Below, piece by piece: positions 7,746-13,899 of a stretch of 14,577 bases of DNA. Below the pieces are notes generated by a model. The model had not been told where the DNA came from. It made no database searches and saw only the letters and a program-made list of their open reading frames with translations. The stretch covers positions 1 through 14,577 of the forward strand of contig JAZQDA010000039.1 in assembly GCA_045546535.1 (NCBI GenBank), read 5' to 3'. This DNA comes from RGIG1828 sp045546535. Its GTDB lineage: Bacteria > Bacillota > Clostridia > UMGS1810. Position numbers and translations under genes: made by a program. Numbering within the stretch: the first letter of the stretch is position 1; the number at the start of each line of letters is the position of its first letter.

Positions 7746-9653
7746 TTATTTTTCGAAATCAACATAGGTGATTTCTGTTGATGGAATCTGAAGTTCCACA
7801 GACTTTTCTTTATATTTTACAATTGCATTGTGAGCGATATTCATATCGGTGTTTAAAAGGAATATACGGTATGTTGTATCGTCTTCATAAACTGCAAATC
7901 TTACTCTGTCGGAAGATATAACTTTAATATCGCATCTTCTGTGAGTTGCGTTAAGAATGCCTTTTACAAGTAATTTATAAATCGAGAAAACTCCGGGTGC
8001 TCCGGGGTATTCATCGGTGCACATAAAGACAACCTGTCCTTTGCCGTATTGATTTTCAACAACAACCGGCGCTTCGTTTTTGAAATCTTCAACTGTTGAG
8101 CAGAACCATTCTGAAAGAACAACAGTTTTCTTGCAGGTTGTAGGATTGATAACGCAGTAATTGGTATAGCCGTTTGAACCTATGGGGTCAATCATTGATT
8201 CTTCATGGTTAACTGCTCCGGGGTAAAGGTCTTTTTCAGCGATACTTTCTCTTGCAAATTTGTAGCCTTTATTGGAACGGAATTTTCTGCCTGTGAGTTC
8301 AAGTCCAAGGAAGTCTTCCACTTTGCCGTTTTTAATAAACGGACCGTCACTTCCTCTTGCTACTGATGTCTTCATATGAGCAGCACTTATGAGAAGTTTT
8401 CCGCCCTGGGCAACATATTTTTTCAAGTTATCATAAATTTCATCGGTCATTGTGTTCCAACCCGTGAAAATGAGCCAGTCATACTGTTTCATTGATTCAA
8501 GTGATGCTTCGGCAGGAAGCACATCATACTGACCGTATGCAGGAGCGTTACTGTAATCGCAGTCACCGTAGTTTGTCTGATAATGCCAGTCGCATGTACG
8601 GTAAACATCGTCTAAAATTTTATAGGAGTGCTCAGCAGGTCCATAGCCGTATTCTTCTCTTGAGTGCTGTCCCCAAATTGAACTTGTAACACCGCCGTAT
8701 GCCATAGAGTGTCCTGAATAGCCGTCAAGATGTCCGTTTATAAATGCAACTTTTGCAATCGGACCTTTTGCAAGACGTTTATTTTCTTTTATGTATTTAT
8801 CGAATTTTTCAACTTCGCCTCTCACCATCTGACAATAAGGGTGAGAATCATCGCCTTCTACACCATATGAACAAACTGCTTCATATCCGCTTTCAATAAA
8901 TACCATATTTGCTCCTGTCAGAAATGCGTTTTTATACATAAGACCAAGTCTTTTTGCTTTTAAAGGGTCTTCGTGGCGAACACCTGAATACCACTCGTGA
9001 GCAAGGTATGTTGCAAATTCTTCTTTGTCATATCCCCTTGCTGCACCACGTGTAAATGCAAGTATATGGTCAGGGTTTCCGAGGAAAAGTTCACAGCATG
9101 CCATATCAAGACCCGCCTCAAGACCGTATTTTAAAAGTGTGTGTGATTCTATTGCAAATGTATTTTTTATGCCGAGTTCTTTGTCTATATCATTGTAGTA
9201 AGAAATGAATTTAATAAAGTTATCTCTGCCCTCTTGCATATCAAGGATTTTTTTACCTGACAGTTCATTAAGAGGATGGTCTTCCTTTTTAATTGCAGAG
9301 AAATGAGATTCGGCTGTCATACGGATATTGCATCCAAGTTCGCCGAATGAATCGCCTATGAAATACTCTCCTGCTATATCATAAAGATTTTTGACAATTT
9401 CTTTACTCAAATGGCTTTTTTCGCCTTCCGGTGCCATTCTTGCACTGTAAAGGAAACAGAAATATATCTTATTTTCTTTGAAATATCTTGCCCATTCATA
9501 ATAAATTTCAGGGTCGATAAGTTCCTTGCATGAAGTTCTTATCATCGCAAGTTTACAGTCTTTGCCGTATTTTTTGAACTCATTCATAAAAAGTTTTGGG
9601 TCACGGTTATGTTCACCATAATGAAGTCCTGTTACGCAAAAAGTTTTATCCAT
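7746..9653 (-). CDS. Unassigned glycoside-hydrolase-like protein with amidotransferase-like domain
   Basis: I do not recognise a named family. The 635-residue protein starts with VTGLHYGEHN and alternates predicted strands and helices through about residue 300 in a TIM-barrel-like way. Acidic residues fall at strand-end-like positions: Glu105 in FGELG, Glu169 in FAIESH, Glu220 in AHEWYSGVR and Glu254 in FIESGYE. Residues about 390-570 look like the glutamine-amidotransferase-like domain found behind the barrel in beta-galactosidases of the GH42 type: YDWLIFTGWNTM, YVAQGGKLLISA, and GKGQVVFMCTDEYPG. A small beta-rich tail (about 575-635) follows. This order suggests a cytoplasmic glycosidase-like enzyme, but catalytic residues are guesses. 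The start at 9653 has a strong AAAGGAGAA SD; no signal peptide is present. The isomerase-like gene begins 21 nt downstream. The upstream 132-nt gap contains a probable gene remnant. Confidence 0.7.
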   Translation of the reverse strand: MDKTFCVTGLHYGEHNRDPKLFMNEFKKYGKDCKLAMIRTSCKELIDPEIYYEWARYFKENKIYFCFLYSARMAPEGEKSHLSKEIVKNLYDIAGEYFIGDSFGELGCNIRMTAESHFSAIKKEDHPLNELSGKKILDMQEGRDNFIKFISYYNDIDKELGIKNTFAIESHTLLKYGLEAGLDMACCELFLGNPDHILAFTRGAARGYDKEEFATYLAHEWYSGVRHEDPLKAKRLGLMYKNAFLTGANMVFIESGYEAVCSYGVEGDDSHPYCQMVRGEVEKFDKYIKENKRLAKGPIAKVAFINGHLDGYSGHSMAYGGVTSSIWGQHSREEYGYGPAEHSYKILDDVYRTCDWHYQTNYGDCDYSNAPAYGQYDVLPAEASLESMKQYDWLIFTGWNTMTDEIYDNLKKYVAQGGKLLISAAHMKTSVARGSDGPFIKNGKVEDFLGLELTGRKFRSNKGYKFARESIAEKDLYPGAVNHEESMIDPIGSNGYTNYCVINPTTCKKTVVLSEWFCSTVEDFKNEAPVVVENQYGKGQVVFMCTDEYPGAPGVFSIYKLLVKGILNATHRRCDIKVISSDRVRFAVYEDDTTYRIFLLNTDMNIAHNAIVKYKEKSVELQIPSTEITYVDFEK

Positions 9654-9679
9654 AATTAGTTCTCCTTTTATTTCAGAAA

Positions 9680-9775
9680 TCAGAATGCAAATTTAAATGA
9701 TTTTGCCAAAGTTACAGAGCCGAAAGTATCTTTAACATTCGGTCCTGTGAGATTTTCGCCGTCATAGCCGATATT
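9680..9775 (-). pseudogene. Probable C-terminal remnant of a lost gene
   Basis: Between the HAD gene and the 635-aa gene the minus strand holds 31 sense codons ending in TGA (9682-9680). They read NIGYDGENLTGPNV, then KDTFGSVTLAKSFKFAF. The residue mix and alternating hydrophobic end look like the last strands of a beta-rich protein rather than random sequence. There is no start codon or SD. Immediately upstream in frame are a TGA (9778-9776) and then a TAA that falls inside the end of the HAD gene. The simplest reading is the tail of a deleted gene of the operon. Chance open frame remains possible because the stretch is short. Confidence 0.4.
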
Positions 9776-9785
9776 TCAATCTGCC

Positions 9786-10607
9786 TCAGATTGTTATTTT
9801 CCCCGAATCTATGTCATAAATAACCTTTGCTATTGCATCTTCAAAGTTACTTACAGTTACAAGGTCAGCAGATTCAAGTGCCTTTTTACTTGCATTTGAA
9901 ACAGCAATTGCAAGATGTGCAGTTTCAAACATTGTAACATCATTATCATAATCACCTATGGCGATGGTTTTTTTGATATCTATACCAAGGTAATTACAAA
10001 GATTGGTAATTGCCGTCCCCTTTCCTATACCTTTGGGAACAATCTCATACAAATATTTTTCGGATCGGATGAACTCAAATTCGTCTGCATTTTTATGTCC
10101 TTTTAAAAGTGCTGATAATTTTTTTATCTCACCGGGGTCTTCGACACCGAAAAGAATTTTTGCAATCGGTTCATCAATGCACGTGTATTCACGTACTGTA
10201 TTAGGAAGTCCTGTCACATCCCTGAAATGTTTCATAGTCGCATTTTCTCTGCAGAAATAAGTTGCGTAGTAGGTGTTGACCTGAATACCGAGATTGGAAA
10301 AACTTTCATCTGCCAATCTGACAAGTTCTATAACGCTATCGGGCATTTTGGATTTACATACATAATCACCCGCATCCCAGTCATAAAGTCCTGCTCCGTT
10401 TACACATCCGATGGGTGCATTAGGGTGTACCGCTTCAACTATATAGGAAATATAATTGGGCATTCTGCCCGTAACTATTGTGAATCTTCCGCCTTCAGAC
10501 TTGAAATATTCTATCGCATCGATATTTGCTTGTGATATTGATTTATCTTTATTTAAAAGTGTACCGTCAAGGTCGGTACAAATGAGTATTCCGTCAAATT
10601 TTCCCAT
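9786..10607 (-). CDS. HAD-superfamily Cof-type phosphatase
   Basis: A 273-residue cytoplasmic phosphatase of the Cof (class IIB) type. Motif I is DLDGT with nucleophile Asp12 and acid/base Asp14; motif II is VTGR with Thr46; motif III is Lys196 in GIGKGTAI; motif IV is IGDYDND (217-223) with the Mg2+-binding aspartates. The cap domain occupies about 80-190. Such enzymes hydrolyse sugar phosphates and similar small phosphoesters with broad specificity; in this context a sugar phosphate is likely. The ATG at 10607 has an AAGAGG SD. It is the first gene behind a near-consensus promoter in the gap after the AraC-family gene, and probably heads the operon running toward cca, although 132 nt containing a remnant separate it from the next gene. 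Confidence 0.9.
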   Translation of the reverse strand: MGKFDGILICTDLDGTLLNKDKSISQANIDAIEYFKSEGGRFTIVTGRMPNYISYIVEAVHPNAPIGCVNGAGLYDWDAGDYVCKSKMPDSVIELVRLADESFSNLGIQVNTYYATYFCRENATMKHFRDVTGLPNTVREYTCIDEPIAKILFGVEDPGEIKKLSALLKGHKNADEFEFIRSEKYLYEIVPKGIGKGTAITNLCNYLGIDIKKTIAIGDYDNDVTMFETAHLAIAVSNASKKALESADLVTVSNFEDAIAKVIYDIDSGKITI

Positions 10608-10658
10608 ATAAAAAGCCTCTTTTCTGGTGTTATGAAGTATAGAAAAACATACATTTTT

Positions 10659-10687
10659 ATTATATATTAAACCTATATTAAAGTCAA
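10659..10687 (-). promoter_or_regulatory. Strong promoter of the HAD-to-cca operon
   Basis: TTGACT (10687-10682), a 17-bp spacer and a perfect TATAAT (10664-10659) lie in the 93-nt gap between the AraC-family gene and the HAD gene. The predicted transcript starts near 10652, leaving a leader of about 45 nt. Its near-consensus quality suggests expression without need of an activator, though a repressor could still act. Confidence 0.75.
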
Positions 10688-10700
10688 CCGAAAGTAAGGT

Positions 10701-11504
10701 TTATTCATAGAATTTTTTGCGGTATGCAGTAGGTGAAATTCCTATCCTTTTTTTGAAAATTCTGGAAAAATAGTAGAGCGTTGAAAATCCGTTTTCCAAT
10801 GCTATTTGCGACATATTTTTATTTCCGCTTTCAATCATTTGTTTTGCTTTGGAGAGTCTGTGATTTATAAGGTCATTTACAGGAGACTGACCAAAATATT
10901 TTTTATACAGAAACAAAAACTGTGATACTGAAAATGTATTAATATTTGCCATTGTTTCTAAAGTCCAGTTGTTCTTGTAGTCCTTAAATATTCTGTTTCG
11001 GATTTCAAGCATAATATTGAACTCTTTATTGTTGGTATAACCACCCGTAGTATAACTGCTTCTTACGACTTCTATAAATAGATTTGTTACTAAGTTTTTC
11101 AAACGGAGTTCTTTGTAAGGTAAAAGTTCTGCAAGTTCATTATGTATATCGTTCATTATATCGGTAATGGTAGTTTTTGAAAAAAGAGGTACTATAACGT
11201 CGGTTAATATGTTCATTTCATCACAAATACGGTCTATATACTCCCCTTTTATATACATCCAGTCATTTATAAATCCTCGTTCAGAATCATTTATGCCCGA
11301 ATGATAGCAGTCTGAATTAGGTTTATACAAAATATAACTGTAGGGCGAACCGTTTTTTATACCGTTTTTTGTTGCACTTTCAAACTCTGTTTTAAAAAAA
11401 AGAAAAAGATAGCAATCTTCATATAAAGGGGATTTTCCACTGAAAACATAACCTTTATCATTCTTTTGGTTTGTACCGCAGTCAACAATACTGAAATCAC
11501 TCAT
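10701..11504 (-). CDS. AraC-family transcriptional regulator
   Basis: A 267-residue regulator. The C-terminal ~95 residues form the double helix-turn-helix of the AraC/XylS family: first helix pair around 183-203 (LETMANINTFSVSQFLFLYKK), second around 231-252 ending in ENGFSTLYYFSRIFKKRIG, then the family signature SPTAYRKKF. The N-terminal part (about 1-130) looks like a ligand-sensing cupin-type domain of sugar-responsive members, including the HSGINDSERGFINDWMYI stretch. The ATG at 11504 has an AAAGGAAT SD. It is divergent from the GH31/GH78 operon and directly upstream of the HAD-to-cca operon, so it is the natural candidate regulator of both. Family knowledge suggests an activator; the inducer is unknown. 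Confidence 0.93.
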   Translation of the reverse strand: MSDFSIVDCGTNQKNDKGYVFSGKSPLYEDCYLFLFFKTEFESATKNGIKNGSPYSYILYKPNSDCYHSGINDSERGFINDWMYIKGEYIDRICDEMNILTDVIVPLFSKTTITDIMNDIHNELAELLPYKELRLKNLVTNLFIEVVRSSYTTGGYTNNKEFNIMLEIRNRIFKDYKNNWTLETMANINTFSVSQFLFLYKKYFGQSPVNDLINHRLSKAKQMIESGNKNMSQIALENGFSTLYYFSRIFKKRIGISPTAYRKKFYE

Positions 11505-11523
11505 ATTTTTTTATTCCTTTTGC

Positions 11524-11552
11524 ATTTTATTTAAGATTTTGTAAATAGTCAA
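11524..11552 (-). promoter_or_regulatory. Promoter of the AraC-family gene
   Basis: TTGACT (11552-11547), 17-bp spacer, TAAAAT (11529-11524), read toward the regulator gene starting at 11504. The leader would be only about 13 nt, just enough to hold the AAAGGAAT ribosome-binding site. A TTGCAT (11520-11525) next to the -10 repeats half of the palindrome at 11631-11644 and could mediate autoregulation; this is weak. Confidence 0.55.
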
Positions 11553-11586
11553 AAATATATTATCTATCTGTATTCTACTACTGTTT

Positions 11587-11601
11587 TTGACTTTTTGTCA
11601 A
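11587..11601. promoter_or_regulatory. Inverted repeat in the divergent control region
   Basis: TTGAC-TTTTT-GTCAA is a perfect 5-bp inverted repeat in the 222-bp region between the AraC-family gene and the GH31 gene. It could be an operator, or the right arm could simply be an alternative -35 (TTGACA on the minus strand, with TAGAAT 15 bp away). No function can be assigned from sequence. Confidence 0.3.
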
Positions 11602-11630
11602 CAAAAGAAACCTAAAAAACCGTGAGATAG

Positions 11631-11644
11631 TGCAAATAATTGCA
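11631..11644. promoter_or_regulatory. Putative AraC-type operator upstream of the GH31 operon
   Basis: TGCAA-ATAA-TTGCA is a perfect inverted repeat. Its centre lies about 48 bp before the predicted GH31 transcript start (near 11686), just upstream of the -35 box, where AraC-family activators commonly bind. That the neighbouring regulator binds here is inference from position and symmetry. Confidence 0.45.
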
Positions 11645-11650
11645 TAAGAA

Positions 11651-11679
11651 TGTACATTTACTTTTAAATGTGGTATGTT
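11651..11679 (+). promoter_or_regulatory. Extended -10 promoter of the GH31/GH78 operon
   Basis: TGTACA (11651-11656), a 17-bp spacer and TATGTT (11674-11679), with TGG directly before the -10 forming an extended -10 element. The -35 is poor, as expected for an activator-dependent promoter. An alternative pair is TTTACT (11657-11662) with TAGAAT (11679-11684) at 16 bp. Confidence 0.45.
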
Positions 11680-11726
11680 AGAATCAAATTATAGATAATT
11701 ATTTCCTGTTATTACGGAGGTTTACT

Positions 11727-13889
11727 ATGAATGTAAAATTTGACAAAATCAAAAACGGCATTATTCATGTTCAGGTAGGGACAAACGGCGAGTATGGTCA
11801 GACACTCCTTACCAAATATGGTTTTTTCTTTGATGAAGAAATAAGAGAAAACTCAAACGATAATTTCACAGTTAACAATGACGGAAACACCATTTCTTTT
11901 ACTGACGGAAAAAAAGACCTTTCAATGAACATTTCAGGTTTCAGAGATGCTGATTTTACAGGCAAAGGTTTCAGCGTAAAAATAGATGTTGACGAAGACG
12001 AAAGATTTTACGGTCTCGGCGATGAAACAAGGGAAGCCACAATGAAAAGAGGCAGAACTGCTACTATGTGGGTATCCAATGTAACATCGTACGGACCTAT
12101 CCCTTTCCTTTACAGTTCTAAAGGCTGGGGTATACTTGTAAACTCTACATACCGTCACGAATATGACCTTGCTGTGACTGATAATGACAAAATCGAAATC
12201 AAATCACCTAAAGGCTGTCTTGATTTTTATGTATTTATGGCAGACTCTATGAAGGATATCATTGACCTTTACACCCAACTTACAGGAAGACCTATTCTTA
12301 TGCCAAAATCAGCATATGGACTTGTGTTTGTAAACAACGAGGAAGAAGGCGCAAGAGATATGCTTGAAAACTGCTACAACTTCCGTCGTGAAGATATCCC
12401 CTGCGACATTATGGGACTTGAGCCCGGTTGGATGAGCAAACACTACGACCTTACAACCAATAAAAAATGGGACGAGGGCAGATTCTATATTCCTTACTGG
12501 GAACCCATCAACTATTCAGGCACATGGTCATTTTTCTATAATTTAAGAGAAATGGGATTTGACCTTACTCTCTGGCTCTGCTGTGACTATGACCTTTTAT
12601 GGCATGAAGAAAACGATTTCCTTAAAACAGAGAAAAATTCTTTTGAAGGTGCGGCTATCACTGACGAACATCTTATAAACAACGCTACTTTATCTGATCA
12701 AGTTACAGTTCAAGGCGAATGTTGGTTTGAACATCTCAAAAAATTTGTTGATCAGGGTGCAACAGGATTTAAACTTGATGCTGCAAGACAGGTTTTAGAG
12801 CACCCTGACAGACTCTGGGCAGGAAGATATACAGATGATGAAGTTCATAATATTTACGGTCTTATTTATTCAAGACAGATGAAAAACGGTTATGTTGACT
12901 ACACAGGCAGAAGACCTCTTGTTTATACACCTCACCTTTATGCAGGTACACAACACTATGCTACAACATGGGCAGGTGACACAGGCGGACTTGACGATAC
13001 ACTCGGTTATATTCATAATATGTCGCTTTGCGGACACACAAATACATCTTGCGATATGGATATTTCAAGAGAAGATTCTATGCACTTTGCATTCCTTCTC
13101 CCATGGACACAACTTCTTGCGTGGAGAAACTGGCATCATCCGTGGTTCCTCAGCGATAAGAGAAAAGGTATGATAAGAGATTATTCCAAACTTCGTTCTT
13201 CACTTTTCCCCTATATCTATTCTTATTCTTACAAAGCAACAAAGACAGGTCTTGCCGCAATAAGACCTCTTTGTCTCCAGTATGAAGGAAATAAAGAATA
13301 TGATAATGTTCTCAACACATATATGTTTGGCGACAGTCTACTTATTGGTTCATTTGATATGAATATTACTCTTCCCGAAGGCAGTTGGTATGACTACTTT
13401 ACAGGCGATATTTATGATGGCGGTCAGAAAATAAGTTATAATGTTCCCGATGGTAAAGGCGGTGCGCTCTTTGCTAAAATGGGTTCTGTGTTTGTTACTC
13501 AATCACCCAAGAGCCACATTAAATCAGAAGATGCTGACGAATACAAAATTAACATCTTCCCTGGAAGCGACGCATCATTTGACCTTTATGACGATGACGG
13601 TAAAACATTTGATTATCTTGAAGGCAAAATTTCTCTTACAAGAATGGATGTTACAAATACAGGCAGTGGCTTTGACCTTACAATTACAAAGGTAAATGAC
13701 ACATATAAACGCGAAAGAGAAAATTCTCTTGAAATTGTTGTGTATGCATCTGCTTGTCCTTCAAAAATTGTATGCGGAAACGAAGAAATAGGATTTGAAT
13801 ATGATGAAAGTGCTAAAAAAGTATATGTTAAACTTGGAAAATCACTCGAAGATATTGACACAAGCATAAAATACGAATTCATATTCTAA
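11727..13889 (+). CDS. Glycoside hydrolase family 31 alpha-glycosidase
   Basis: A 720-residue retaining exo-alpha-glycosidase. After an N-terminal beta-sandwich ending in RFYGLGDET (93-101), the (beta/alpha)8 barrel contains DIMGLEPGWM (227-236), DLTLWLCCDYD (279-289), GATGFKLDAARQV with the expected nucleophile Asp351, and TTWAGDTGG with the expected acid/base Asp418. The C-terminal sandwiches include a DUF5110-like stretch, FDLYDDDGKTFDYLEGK. The nucleophile context KLDAAR replaces the usual KTDFGE-like sequence, so the subfamily is divergent and specificity (glucose, xylose, galactose or other) cannot be stated. There is no signal peptide: cytoplasmic. The start at 11727 has an ACGGAGG SD. 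It is divergent from the AraC-family gene and followed after 10 nt by a rhamnosidase-like gene, whose SD AAGGAG overlaps this stop codon. Confidence 0.92.
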   Translation: MNVKFDKIKNGIIHVQVGTNGEYGQTLLTKYGFFFDEEIRENSNDNFTVNNDGNTISFTDGKKDLSMNISGFRDADFTGKGFSVKIDVDEDERFYGLGDETREATMKRGRTATMWVSNVTSYGPIPFLYSSKGWGILVNSTYRHEYDLAVTDNDKIEIKSPKGCLDFYVFMADSMKDIIDLYTQLTGRPILMPKSAYGLVFVNNEEEGARDMLENCYNFRREDIPCDIMGLEPGWMSKHYDLTTNKKWDEGRFYIPYWEPINYSGTWSFFYNLREMGFDLTLWLCCDYDLLWHEENDFLKTEKNSFEGAAITDEHLINNATLSDQVTVQGECWFEHLKKFVDQGATGFKLDAARQVLEHPDRLWAGRYTDDEVHNIYGLIYSRQMKNGYVDYTGRRPLVYTPHLYAGTQHYATTWAGDTGGLDDTLGYIHNMSLCGHTNTSCDMDISREDSMHFAFLLPWTQLLAWRNWHHPWFLSDKRKGMIRDYSKLRSSLFPYIYSYSYKATKTGLAAIRPLCLQYEGNKEYDNVLNTYMFGDSLLIGSFDMNITLPEGSWYDYFTGDIYDGGQKISYNVPDGKGGALFAKMGSVFVTQSPKSHIKSEDADEYKINIFPGSDASFDLYDDDGKTFDYLEGKISLTRMDVTNTGSGFDLTITKVNDTYKRERENSLEIVVYASACPSKIVCGNEEIGFEYDESAKKVYVKLGKSLEDIDTSIKYEFIF

Positions 13890-13899
13890 GGAGAAATTT

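Noticed and set aside
10003..10535. Plus-strand open frames opposite the HAD gene
   Set aside because: The HAD motifs I-IV on the minus strand explain the region; the plus-strand frames show no domain and no SD.
10668..10703. Inverted repeat TAAACCT / AGGTTTA around the HAD promoter
   Set aside because: Only 7 bp with a 22-nt gap in AT-rich sequence; too weak for a terminator of the AraC-family gene and not convincing as an operator.
13441..13882. Alternative frames on both strands within the GH31 C-terminus
   Set aside because: They overlap the beta-sandwich part of the GH31 frame, which continues uninterrupted to its stop.
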